From Helianthus annuus (lineage: Eukaryota > Streptophyta > Magnoliopsida > Asterales > Asteraceae): DNA of 64,000 bases. Positions 48,876 to 60,147 of the stretch are shown in pieces. How positions within the stretch are numbered: the stretch's first letter is position 1; every line of letters starts with the position of its first letter. The DNA lies in the NCBI RefSeq assembly GCF_002127325.2, contig NC_035449.2:139935807-139999806 (forward strand). Direction: 5' to 3'. The position numbers were made by a program, and so were the translations under genes. The notes beneath the pieces are model-generated. The model searched no databases. It was not told the origin of the DNA and saw only the letters and a list, made by a program, of their open reading frames with translations.

Positions 48876-48962
48876 TATTTATAATCATGATTGTGCAGGG
48901 CTGTCACCTCCATGACGTCAGATCGCAATGGATAGTTCCACCTTAACGGCTATATATCCGTT
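48876..48962 (-). promoter_or_regulatory. Putative promoter of the C antisense gene
   Basis: CCGTT at 48958-48962 and AACGG at 48945-48949, the palindrome TGACGTCA at 48913-48920, then 29 bases to TATAAATA at 48883-48876. Confidence 0.65.
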
Positions 48963-49039
48963 GCGTTAGTTATAGATAAGATTCAACAAAATATAACTCG
49001 TTTATATTACATAAATACTCCTTATATTTTGGGGGCAAT

Positions 49040-49757
49040 TGTTAGGGCTGGATTTTTATGACCTATGATCCTTACATGTGATCCTAACAAGTGATCCTTG
49101 CTTCTTTGGCAGATAGTGATCCTCAGAGGAGCTCCAGGATCAGGATCACGGATCATCCTAAGGATCCTCATACTAACGACTGTTCTCTTTGGACTTAATG
49201 TTATCTTGCAGGAATTACGAGTTGGATCTGGTCTTAGCAACGTAAACAAGGAATCTGTCACGCTAATCTCGCACATGCATAATCAAAGATGGACGTTATA
49301 AAGAATATGGAAACTCAGCACAATTCAAGGGCGATTATTTAGGCTAAATTTACTTCTATTTCTAAAGGGGTAACGAGCTAATAGTTAGGTGATTTGCCTA
49401 AAATAGAACCACACACACTTGTATAAATGGCACTCTTGAACATTCGGAAGACACGACACATTTCTCACACGCTTTAGCACACGATACTATAGTGATCCTT
49501 GTACCTAGCTCGTTACCATCCGAAGTTGTAACCATTAGTTGTTATATTGAAGTTTGGTGATCGGTAGTTTCCATCACCCGAGGTTTTTTATGCCAGAGAT
49601 CATTCATTGATCAAGGGCTTTTTCCTCGTATAAATCCTTGTGTCACTTGTGCAATTTTCATTATAGTGATCCTTTTCTTTGTTCATCAAACCAAGCATCA
49701 TTCCCCGTTTACAAAGAGTTTGGTTGCATTATCCTTGTGTGATTTTTGACCAAAACA
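49040..49757 (+). repeat. 3' LTR of C
   Basis: 718 bp, TGTTAGGGCTGG to GACCAAAACA, preceded by TATATTTTGGGGGCAAT. A TATAAAT box is at 49422-49428. I count 14 GATC words in it. Confidence 0.94.
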
Positions 49758-49762
49758 ATAAT

Positions 49763-50413
49763 GGTTCCCAATTTATTGGGGGCAGAACCACTAACTTTTG
49801 TGACAGCTGGGGGATTAAGATGATAACATCAACACCAGTCCACCCACAAACTAATGGTCAAGCAGAATCATCCAACAAGATCATCATCAACAATTTGAAG
49901 AAGAAACTTGGATCCAAGAAAGGGAAATGGGCAGAAGAATTACCTTATGTGCTTTGGGCTGATAGGACAACCCCCAAGAATGCTACTGGTCAAACACCAT
50001 TCTCTTTGGTATTTGGGGTAGAATCAGTGATCCCAACAGAAATGGTGGTTCCAACTGCTAGAACAAATACCCGTGATCCTGAGGAAAATGATAAGAACTT
50101 GGCTCAAGACTTGGATACTATTGAAGAAATCAGGGATCTGGCTAGGATAAGGATGGCTAGTTATCAACAAAGAATGGTTGGTGCTTACAACAAAAATGTC
50201 AGGATCAGGAAGTTCCAAGTTGGAGATATGGTATTAAGAAAAGCATTTCAGAATACCACCAATCCTGCTGATGGAAAGTTGGCACCGAAATGGGAAGGCC
50301 CTTATTTGATTGAAGCTGAAGCAGGAAAGGGGGCATATAGATTGCTAACCATGGAAGGTGATTTGTTACCAAGAGCTTGGAATGCTGTTCATTTGAAGAA
50401 ATATTTTATGTGA
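49763..50413 (+). pseudogene. pol: Pol of B, end of integrase
   Basis: It resumes B integrase right after the C target duplication: the NGSQFIGG region following the second catalytic Asp, then the Glu region NGQAESSNKI, and the C-terminal domain with GDMVLRK and PKWEGPYLI, ending VHLKKYFM and UGA. The frame is open over about 216 codons. It belongs with 26708-29362. Confidence 0.92.
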
Positions 50414-50780
50414 GCAGGATCCTCCTGGTGCATATGATCCTTACATTAGAGTTATCCTTGAAGGATCCTTAAAGCATCAATGATCCTTACCTTGGTAATG
50501 TCCTAATCTTGAACTATTTCCTTTATTGATTTTCTCATACAAGGATAAGGATCATGTGTCCTTTACCCTTCTCTCATAAGACTTTGAGTTTTGAAAGTTC
50601 AGGTATCCTTAGCATAATGTTGATTATCTACAGAAGCAATCAAGATCCTTGGGTTTAACCCCAGTTATTCGGGCTTGACCCCAGTTTCGCCTGTAGCGCA
50701 TGATGATCCTAGTATAGTTCAAGGCATTGGGACCAGTACTCGCTTTAGGGGCTGATAATTCCATTGTACTGGCTATACCT

Positions 50781-51030
50781 AGGATCCTACGTATAATGGT
50801 AGACGTACCATACATCCGTTCCTAAGGTTTCTAACGTTTTCACGTTAGCTAAGGTTTTGGCATTATCATGTCACTAAGTTTGGATAGTCGCCAGTTAGGG
50901 CCATACTCCAGTTTACATACGATCCTTGGGCTTGTCCCCAGTTATCCTTGGGCTTGTCCCCAGTCATCCTTAGGCTTGTCCCTAGTTATCCTTGGGCTTG
51001 TCCCCAGTTATCATTGGGCTTGTCCCCAGT
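50781..51030 (+). repeat. Conserved block and GGGCTTGTCCCCAGT array of B
   Basis: The two-hairpin block (about 50781-50925) is followed by five units of CTTGGGCTTGTCCCCAGTTAT at 50926-51030. The post-pol region 50414-51800 has no gene. Confidence 0.8.
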
Positions 51031-51493
51031 TGCTAACTCTTATCTTATATTGGCTTAGTCCCAAGTCATAATCTATTTCAGGTCCTTGAAGTTTAACAAC
51101 TAAGGATCCTTGATCCTTATCTCTCCCTACGGTCTATCTTATAGTTATCCTGATTATAGTTAGGATCCTAACTTGGATCCTCAGGTATGATCCTTAACTA
51201 TTTCAATTCTATTCATTGTTTATTTGAATAACCCTTATACTTTGACAACTGAACTTATGATCCTTAAAACATATACTACTTTTTGGGATTTTTCAACTAT
51301 AGGATATTTGATCAAGGATCATATCCTAAATGATTTCAATCTGACTTATTTAAAACTACTAATTTAATAAATGTATACCAAAACAATTGAGAATCAAAGG
51401 AACCAAAAGGATAACAACACAGGATAAGTGACAAAAGGTTAAGATTTTATTTATTAACAAAAAAGACTAACCCTTCAAAGGTTGTCAAAATGA

Positions 51494-51542
51494 CCTACCC
51501 CAAGCATCTACCAGCAAAACGTGGCCCGTCCGCTGGGGTAGG
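51494..51542 (+). other. Covarying hairpin (B), compensated stem
   Basis: CCTACCCCA (51494-51502) pairs with TGGGGTAGG (51534-51542). Against H, C and G both arms have changed at two positions in a way that keeps the pairs. Confidence 0.72.
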
Positions 51543-51800
51543 TAAAGGGTGTCCATGATAATAGGTTTGAAGTTGTGCAGGAACATAAAGGCGGCAGGAT
51601 CACAATGCTTTCATCCCCCAAACAGAGGATCCCTCCACCAGTTGCAATCCTGCCTATTGTCTGAAGGATCCTAGATCCTTAATCCTAAAACTATTGTTCA
51701 CAAGTACAGACCATCATTGTTCAACAAAACAACCACTAAACAAAAAAAAATTGGGCTCCGGCTATGTCTTGAAGTTTCCTTCATCGCCCAATCCTGCAGC

Positions 51801-53897
51801 TTAGACCTTCGCTGCATCCTCACCACCAGCTCCACTTGCCTCACCACCCTGATCCTTGCCACTGCCTCCAGCCTCAAGTGTCAGGATCTCCTCAGCCTCT
51901 TCATCTTCCTCCAGTTCAGCCAGCCTTGCCTTCCAGCCCTCCACATCCCAGGTGCTCTTGTCAAAAGCAGGATCCTGAGCTTCCATGGCCATTTGCAGCT
52001 GGATCTTGTACATTGCTATGGCGGCGGAGACCTTAGCATCCTGGGTGATCTCGTGCTTCTCATAGTCAAAGTTGATCAGCATCTTGGCAGCTTCATTCTT
52101 GGTGGTCTGGAGATCCTTCTGAAGATCGGCTATCCTGATCCTCAACATGGCCAACATAGGTCTCTATCTCAGCAAATTTCTACAAGGGAGACAAAGGATA
52201 ATGTCAGGGCCAAATGATCCTAAAACAAGCAGGATGTACAAGCAGGGACAGTGATCCTTACCTCATTAAAGTAGTCCAGGAACTGTTGGCGGATCAGAGG
52301 CAGACCTTGCAGATCCTCAGCTTCGGAGGCCTTTCTCTTCTTGCCTCCCTTCCCTCTGAGGGGTGCCTTGGGGATTGAAGCAGTTGGGCTGGCAGGAGTC
52401 TTCTTCCTCGAGGATTTGACATTGGTGAGATCGGTGATGCTGAACTTTGAAGCAGACTTGGTGGATTTTCCAGCACCTACATAACCAAAACAAGATAAGT
52501 ATCTTAATTTTACTTGAATTTCATTATTTAATTGAATCTTTAAACAAGGATACTTACTTGACATTGTGACAGAAGCAGAGGATACTTCCTGAGAATCTTG
52601 GGTGGTAGTCTTGAAAGTTCTTGTTTCAGGATCAAGTCTCTTGAAGGCCAAGAGTCTATCTTTAGCAGCAGGAGTCAATCTAAGGTGTGAAATGGAGATA
52701 ACTGCACAACAAGAAAGCAAAATAATATGGGAAATTGGCCTGTAATAATCCCACCTAGACCTTATTGGCCATTAATAATCCCACCTCAGAATATTCCCCC
52801 CACCAGTCCCACCTTTCACCTATTTTTCCTACAATGGTCCTCCGTTAAAAAAACTTAACGGAGTTAAATTTTTTTCCAAATTACAAACAGGTTTTTTAGG
52901 GCTTTTGATTAGAACGACGATATGAGTCCATTGATGTAAAACTTGCCTCGAAACGGTGCTCCAAACGATGAAAACAACGCTTCCATTCGGGTGTTTAAAT
53001 TTCCAATTAACCAAAATCAAGTCACTTGGAGCACCATTTCGAAGTAAGTTTTACATCAGTGGACTTGTATCATCGTTCTGATCAAAAGCCCTAAAAATTA
53101 TGTTTGTAATTTGGATAAAATCTTAACTCCGTTAAGTTTTTTTAACGAGGGGACCATTGTAGGAAAATTAGGTGAAAGGTGGGACTAGTGGGGGGAATAT
53201 TCTGAGGTGGGATTATTAATGGCCAATAAGGTCTAGGTGGGATTATTACAGGCCAATTCCCCAAATAATATCAGTGATCCTCATATAGAAAGGTTCTCTG
53301 GTGATCCTTCTCAGGATCCTCCATCCTACCATGGGTAGCCCATTTCTTGGGTAAATCCTTCCCATCAGGGATGGTATCTCTTCTCACAAAAAAGAAGCGC
53401 CGCTTCCAGTTGGTGTCGTTTTTGGTAGCCTTGAAGATTGGGTGCTCCTCCCCAGGTTTTCGTTTGAACAGATAACGATGGGAACCAAAGGTGGTAAGAT
53501 CATACAGTTCCCCTAACTCAGCCATGCCTAAATCTATCCCCTCCTGCTCGATGATCCTCTCAAGGGTATGTAAAACCCTCCAGATCATCGGCATGGCTTG
53601 GATATAAGAGATGCCGGTTAGGGAGAAGAAGGACTGGGTGAAAACTGGAAAGGGATACATGTAACCTATGGCAAACGGGGTCACAGGGAAGGCAACCCAT
53701 GAATCAGAAGTATGATCGCTCAGGGCAGAAGGATCATAGGGTTTGAATACAGTGTTTGCGGGAAAACAGTACCGGACCCTGTGAATTTGAGGATCGGTGA
53801 AAATACAGCGTTCTTTAGTGGAATCTGTGATGATCCCTTGACTCTTGAAGGGGCTTTCCTTCCGGTGATCTTTAGCAGGGGAGTTCCGGAGCAACAT
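51801..53897 (-). pseudogene. Antisense gene of B, MITE in intron 1, exon 4 deletion
   Basis: Exons are 53897-53330, 52701-52558, 52476-52262 and 52179-51801. Intron 1 is 628 bases; subtracting the 534-bp MITE and its 9-bp duplication leaves 85, equal to H. Introns 2 and 3 are 81 and 82 bases. Exons 1-3 are open. Exon 4 has lost about 50 bases between the segments coding HVEDQD and IADL, which shifts the frame relative to the coiled-coil part (open at 51801-52157). The spliced product would therefore have an altered C-terminus. Confidence 0.8.
52729..53262. mobile_element. Foldback Mutator-like MITE in intron 1 of the B antisense gene
   Basis: 534 bp with terminal inverted repeats that extend over almost half the element on each side (about 240 bp per arm). 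The left end is GGGAAATTGGCCTGTAATAA and the right end is its near-perfect complement. A 9-bp target duplication AAATAATAT is present at 52720-52728 and 53263-53271, the size made by Mutator-like transposases. There is no coding capacity. The whole unit would form a long hairpin RNA if transcribed. Confidence 0.93.
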
Positions 53898-54037
53898 TTT
53901 GAACGGAATAGATAAGAGGAGAAACAGAGCAAGCAAAAGAAAGAAGATGAAGGGGAGAATACCTGTTTGATCTTCTAAATGCGGTTATAAAGGGAGAAGT
54001 TCTTGAATTTAAATGCAAACGATCCTATCACTATCTC

Positions 54038-54126
54038 TATTTATAATCATGATTTGTGCAGGGTTGTCACTTCCGTGACGTCAGGATCGCAACGGATAGT
54101 TCGATTACAACGGCTATATATCCGTT
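54038..54126 (-). promoter_or_regulatory. Putative promoter of the B antisense gene
   Basis: Three AACGG/CCGTT words (54122-54126, 54109-54113, 54091-54095), TGACGTCA at 54076-54083, then 30 bases to TATAAATA at 54045-54038. Confidence 0.65.
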
Positions 54127-54201
54127 AGTTAGTTACGGATAAGATCAGCAAAATATAACTCGTCATTGTTACATAATTACTCCTTATATTTTGGGGGCAA
54201 T

Positions 54202-54917
54202 TGTTAGGGCAGGATTTTTAATGACCTGTGATCCTTACATGATATCCTAATAGTGATCCTTACTTCTGTGGCAGATAGTGATCCTCAGAAGAGCTACAGG
54301 ATCAAGATCATGGATCATCCTAAGGATCCTTATACTAACGATTGTTCTCTTTGAATTTCGTATTGTTTTGCAGGAGTTACAAGTTGGACCTGGTCTTGGC
54401 AACGTTACTAAGGAATATTCCACGCTTATTTCGCACACGTTTAACCGGAAATGGACGTTGTGGAGAACGTGGGAGTTTGGCACGAATTGCGGATAGTTTG
54501 TTAGGCTAGTGAACTTCTATTTTTAAAAGGGGTAACGAGCTAGTAGAAAAAACACTTGGCTAATTTCAGCTACACACACTCGTACAACTGCACTCTTGAG
54601 CATTCGGCAAAACACTTCACATTTTTTCCACATTCTTGCACATTACACCATAGTGATCCTTGTACCTTGCTCGTTACTATCCGAAGTTGTAAACATTGGT
54701 TGGTTAATTTGAACTTGGTGATCGGTAGTTTCCATCACTTGAGGTTTTTTATGCCGGAGATCATTCATTGATCAAGGGCTTTTTCCTCGTATAAATCTTC
54801 GTGTCACTTGTGCAATTTACATTTAAGTGATCCTTATCATTGTTCATCATTTCAAGCATCATTCCCCATAACTAAGAGTTTGGTTGCATTATCCTCGTTA
54901 GATTTTTTACCAAAACA
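54202..54917 (+). repeat. 3' LTR of B
   Basis: 716 bp, following TATATTTTGGGGGCAAT and ending TACCAAAACA. The AGTGG duplication and A pol follow. Confidence 0.94.
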
Positions 54918-54922
54918 AGTGG

Positions 54923-56762
54923 GCAGTGAAGCTCAGTGCTTATGATATAAGATATGAGCCTAGAACCGCCATTAAATCCCAAGCCTTAGCTGACTTTGTG
55001 GCAGATTTCAGTAGTGACTTGCAAAGGGAAGCTGAATTAGAAGTCTAACAGCTAGAGGAAACTAAGGATCCTTGGATACTCTTCACTGATGGAGCCTCTA
55101 ATGTAAAAGGAACTGGGCTTGGAATACTACTAAAATCGCCACAGGGGGACATAATACCCCACTCTATAGCCTGTGAGTTCCAAACTACTAACAATGAGGC
55201 TGAATATGAAGCCTTGATAGCCGGTTTGCAAATTGCCAAGCATATGAGGATCAGGTATCTTGAGGTACATGTAGATTCATTATTAATCACTTATCACTTT
55301 AATGGATCCTACGCTGTTAAAGGTGAAAAACTAATCAAATATTTAGAGATAGTCAAAGAATTGGCACTCTCTTTTGTATCTTTTAGTTTGACACAGGTAC
55401 CAAGAGAAGAGAATGCAGAAGCTGATGCATTGGCCAATTTAGAATCATCCTTGAAGATCCCAGAGGATATCAAAATCCCTATTATCCATATCCTAAATCC
55501 TGCTATTGAAGATCATGTGGCTATGGAGATAGGAGAGGATTCTGCAATCATACCTAGTGATGGTGCACAATCAAATTCAGGATCCTGGATCCTTCCGATC
55601 ATAAGATATATCCAACATGGAGAGATCCCTACAGGAGAAAACCCCAGGGCTTTCAAAATTAAGGTATCTCAGTTTACAATATTGAATAACATGTTATATA
55701 AACGATCTCTTGCAGGACCATATCTAAGGTGCATTGAGGATCCTGAAACCCAAGAAGTCTTAAAGGATCTTCATGAAGGATATTGTGGAAACCACACTGG
55801 GGGCAGGGCATTATTCTCAAGGATCCTGAGAACAGGATACTATTAGCCTACTATGAAGAAGGATGCTGTGGATTATGCTAAAAGATGTGATCCTTGCCAA
55901 AGACATAGTAATATCCTTCATCAACCAGCAGAGCTCTTGCATCCTATACCCTCTTCCTGGCCATTAATGAGATGGGGGATGGATATAGTTGGTAAACTTC
56001 CCAAGGCACCTGGTGGAAAAGTATTCATGCTTGCTGTGACTGACTATTTCTCAAAATGGACAGAGGCTGAAGCCTTTGCTCAAGTCAGAGAAAAAGAAGT
56101 GATATCCTTTATCAAAAGAAATATTATTACTAGATTTGGTATTCCTTCTGAAATTGTCTGTGATAATGGATCCTAATTTATTGGGAGTAGAACTACTAAC
56201 TTTTGTGACAGCTGGGGGATTAAGATGATAACATCAACACCAGTCCACTCACAAGCTAACGGACAAGCAGAATCATCCAACAAGATTATCATCAACAGCT
56301 TAAAAAAGAATCAGTGATTCCTACAGAAATGGTACTGGCCAAACTCCATTCTCTTTAGTATTTGGAGCAGAATCAGTGATTCCTACAGAAATGGTAGTTC
56401 CTACTGCAAGAACAAGCATCCGTGATCCTGAAAGAAATGCTGAAAACTTGGTTCAAGACCTGGATACCATAGAAGAACTCAGGGATTTGGCAAGGATAAG
56501 GATGGCCAGTTATCAACAAAGGATAGCTGGATCTTACAATAAGAATGTCAGGATCAGGAAATTCCAAGTTGGTGATATGGTACTGGGGAAAGCATTTCAG
56601 AATACCACCAATCCTGCTGATGGAAAGTTGGCACCAAAGTGGGAAGGCCCGTATTTGATTGAAGCTGAAGCAGGAAAAGGGGCATATCGGTTGCTAACAA
56701 TGGAAGGTGATTTGCTGCCAAGAGCTTGGAATGCTGTCCACCTAAAAAAGTATTTCATGTGA
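54923..56762 (+). pseudogene. pol: Pol of A, RNase H and integrase, multiply broken
   Basis: It resumes after the B target duplication with AVKLSAYDIRYEPRT. Stops: UAA near 55046, UAG at 55844-55846 (Trp codon of YYWPTMK) and a UAA after CDNGS (56174-56176). The archaeal-type RNase H part and the integrase zinc region are recognisable. Near 56306-56334 about 100 bases of integrase are missing and replaced by a 28-bp copy of sequence found again at 56369-56396. The C-terminal part 56376-56762 is open and ends VHLKKYFM. Confidence 0.9.
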
Positions 56763-56990
56763 TAAGCATCCATGATCCTTAGCCGATAATGATCCTTGAA
56801 GGATCCTTGCAGGATGAAGGATCCTCGTTGTGGTAATAATTTTATTTCAAACTGTTTAATTCTTCAAATATCATGTATATAAGGATAAGGATCCTGGATC
56901 CTTTATCCTCCTTTCACTTGTTTCTAAGTTTTGCAGAAGGTTTGGGTATCCTTAGCAGAGGATAAGTCTCCACATAAATATCAAGTTATT

Positions 56991-57126
56991 TGGGCTTGAC
57001 CCCAGTTCTTTGGGCTTGACCCCAGTTCTTTGGGCTTGACCCCAGTAATTTGGGCTTGACCCCAGTAACTTGGGCTTGACCCCAGTAATTTGGGCTTGAC
57101 CCCAGTTCTTTGGGCTAGTCTCCAGT
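56991..57126 (+). repeat. 20-bp tandem repeat in A post-pol region
   Basis: About seven units of TGGGCTTGACCCCAGTTCTT, regular at 20 bp. The conserved two-hairpin block follows at about 57240-57370, and a second small GGGCTTGTCCCCAG array at 57387-57464. The region 56763-58256 has no gene. Confidence 0.9.
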
Positions 57127-57940
57127 TTGGGCCTGTCCCTAGTATTGTCAGCAGCGCACGATGATCCTGGTACAGTTCATGGCAATGGGACCAGTACTCG
57201 CTTTAGGGGCTGACAATTTCATTATACTGGCTGTATCCGGGATCCTACGTATAATGGTAGACATACCATACATCCGTTCCTAAGGTTTCTAACGTTTTCA
57301 CGTTAGCTAAGGTTTTGGCATTTTCATGTCACTAAGTTTGGATAGTCGCTAGTGAGGGCCATACTCTAGTCTACACAAGATCCTTTGGGCTTGTCCCCAG
57401 TTATCCTTTGGGCTTGTCCCCTGTATATTGGGCTTGTCCCCAGAATTGTTGGGCTTGTCCCCAGTTACTAACTTTTCTCTTATATTGGCTTAGTTCCAAG
57501 TTATATTCTATTTCAGGTTTTTGAAGCTAAACAAGCAAGGATCCTTGATCCTTACCTTCTACTAAGGTTTGTCTTTTGATTATCCTGATTATAATTACAA
57601 AGGAGCTAGGATCCTAACTTGGATTCTCAGGTATGATCGTTGTTCATTTTTATTTAATCTATATAAGTGACCCTTATTCTTTGACAATAGAACTAATGAT
57701 CTTTAAGTTGCATAACTTTTCTGAACTTATCGACTATAGGATATTTGATCTTTGATCATATACTAAAACTTTTAAAATATAATTTGTTCTATTTTTCTTC
57801 TTTACTTAATAAATTTAAACAAAATATATAACAACAGTTGGAGAGTAAAGAATTCACAAGGATAACAACACGGGAGATAGCCAAAAAGTTAAAGTTTTAT
57901 TTATTCACAAAGTTAAACCCTTTTAAGGTTGTCAAAATTG

Positions 57941-57988
57941 CTAACCCAAGTTTCTACCAGCAATACGTGGCCCGTCCACTTGGGTTGG
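57941..57988 (+). other. Covarying hairpin (A)
   Basis: TAACCCAAG on the left pairs with CTTGGGTTG on the right; relative to H the stem keeps pairing at a changed position. Confidence 0.65.
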
Positions 57989-58256
57989 CAAAAGGTGTCC
58001 ATTGTTTAACTGGTCATAAGAGTGCAGGAAATAAAAGAGGGTAGGATAACAAGTGGCTTCATCCCCCAAACAGAGGATCCATCCACCACCTATTACCCTA
58101 CCTATTGTCCAAGGATCCATGATCCATAAACCTAAAAACTATTGTTCAAGTACAACCCAATATTGTTTCAAAATATCACAACCAAAAAACTACCAAATTC
58201 TAAAAAATGGGCTCTGGCTGTGTCTAGAAATGTCCATCATCGCCCATTTCAGCAGC

Positions 58257-59845
58257 TCACACCTTGGCCGCTTCTCCACCAGCATCACCTTCAGCTTGAT
58301 CCTTCCCGCTGCCACTTGCCTCGATTGCCAGGACCTTGGTAGCCTCCTCCTCATCCTCCAGCTCCGCCAATTTTGCCTTCCAGCCCTCCTTGTCCCAAGT
58401 GCTCCTGTCGAAGTCAGGATTCTCAGCTTCTTGGGCCATCTGCAGTTTTATCTTGTACATAGTGATGGCAGCAGAGACTTTAGCATCCTCCATGATCTCA
58501 CGCTTCTCGTAATCAGCATTTATCTGAGTGGCAACCACCTGCTTCTTTGATTGGTTGAGGTCCTTTTCGAGAGAGGAGATGGTCTGATCCTTGGCTAGGA
58601 AAGTTTTATGAAACTCCAGATGTTTCTGTTCAGCTTCTTCAACATATGCGTCATACAACATTTGGATCTTGGCAAATTTCTGCAAAAGACACAGTAAAGT
58701 TCAGAACTTGTGATCCTTAACTGGGCAGGATACTCAGTCAGGATCCAGGATCCTTACCTCAGAGAAATACTCCTCGAATTAATGGCGGGTGAGGGACAGC
58801 CCGTCAAGGTCTTCAGCTTCGGTGGCCTTTCTTTTCTTCCCACCTTTGGAGGTCACAGGCTTGGGGATTATTGTGCTCGGGCTAGCAGCAGCTTTTTTTT
58901 TGCGGATCGGGGACCAACGTTGCTGAGATCACTAATGCTGAAGCGAGAGGCAGACTTGGATGATTTTCCAGCGCCTGTCAATTCAAAACAACAGATAAGT
59001 ATTCTTGTTCTATTTAAAATATTTAACTACATATAAGCATGGATACTTACTTGACATCGTGACAGAACCTGAGGACACTTCTTGAGAATCCTTGGTGATT
59101 GCTTGGAATGATCTTATCGTAGGATCAAGACTCCAGAAGGCGGTGATCCTTTCCTTCGTTGCAGGTGATGGAATGAGGTGAGAGACGGAAATCGCTGCAA
59201 ACAAGAAAGAAGAAATCAGTTATCCTTATAGGACCAGGGTTATCCTATGATCCTTCTTTAAGGATCCTTTATCCTACCATGGGTGGCCCATTCTCTAGGA
59301 AGATCCTTCCCATTTGGGATGGAATCCCTCCTGACAAAGAAGAATCACTTCTTCCAGTTGGTATCATTTTTGGTGGTTTTTAGAATTGGATGAGGTTCAC
59401 CAGGCTTATGTTTGAATAAAAATCGGTGTGAACCATGGCTTACAAGCTTGTACAGTTCAGCAAGTTCGGACATACCTAGTTCTATGCCCTCCTGCTCTAT
59501 GATCCTTTCGAAGGTGTGCAGAACCCTCCAAATCATAGGCATTGCCTGGACATAGGAGATGCCCGTAAGAGAGCAGAAAGACTGGGTAAAAGTAGGAAAA
59601 GGATAGGAGTATCCTATCAAGAATGGGGTGACTGGAAAGGTAACCCAGGATTCAGAAACAAAGTCGCTCAGGGTTGTGGGATCAAAGTGTTTGAAAACAG
59701 AGTCCGCCAGAAAGCAATGGCGAATCCTGTCGATTTCGGGATCGGTAAAGCAGCATCGTTCCTTCGGGGAATCCTTGATGATCCCCTGGCCTTGCAATGA
59801 ATCTTCTTTATGACGATCCTTAGCAGGGGATGATCGTAGCTTCAC
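58257..59845 (-). pseudogene. Antisense gene of A, start codon lost and frame broken
   Basis: Exons are 59845-59278, 59194-59051, 58974-58758 and 58679-58257; introns are 83, 76 and 78 bases. The ATG has become GTG. A UGA at 59345-59347 follows NDTNWKK. Exon 3 has a frameshift at a T/A homopolymer (about 58890) and a UAA near 58783. Exon 4 is open (140 codons) and has a different N-terminal half from the other copies (KFAKIQMLYDAYVEEAEQ...), while the second half with DAKVSAAITMYKIKLQMA is conserved. This is the oldest and most diverged copy. Confidence 0.78.
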
Positions 59846-59985
59846 TGTGATTATGAGAAAAGAAGGAACAGAATAGGAATGAGAAGAGAAAAGGAGAGGA
59901 AGAAATACCTGTTTGATCTTCGGATGAGGATTTAAAGGATGTAACGCACGAGTTTAAATGCTCCTCAACCCTTATCTCTAACTTG

Positions 59986-60074
59986 AATTTATAATCATGA
60001 TTTTGCAGGGATGTCATTTCAGGTGATGTAGGATCTGTAACGGATAGTTCTATCCTAACGGCTATATATCCGTT
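59986..60074 (-). promoter_or_regulatory. Decayed promoter of the A antisense gene
   Basis: Three AACGG/CCGTT words are kept (60070-60074, 60057-60061, 60039-60043). The bZIP site has become TGATGTAG, and the TATA box reads TATAAATT (59993-59986). Confidence 0.5.
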
Positions 60075-60147
60075 AGTTTGTTACAGATAGGATCAATAAA
60101 ATATAACTCGGCAATTTGCATTTCACTCCTTATATTTTGGGGGCAAT

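Noticed and set aside
49098..49301. Short open frames in the C, B and G LTRs (also 23295-23544, 54247-54496, 61471-61750)
   Set aside because: They recur only because the LTRs repeat; there is no homology to known domains and frames differ among subfamilies.
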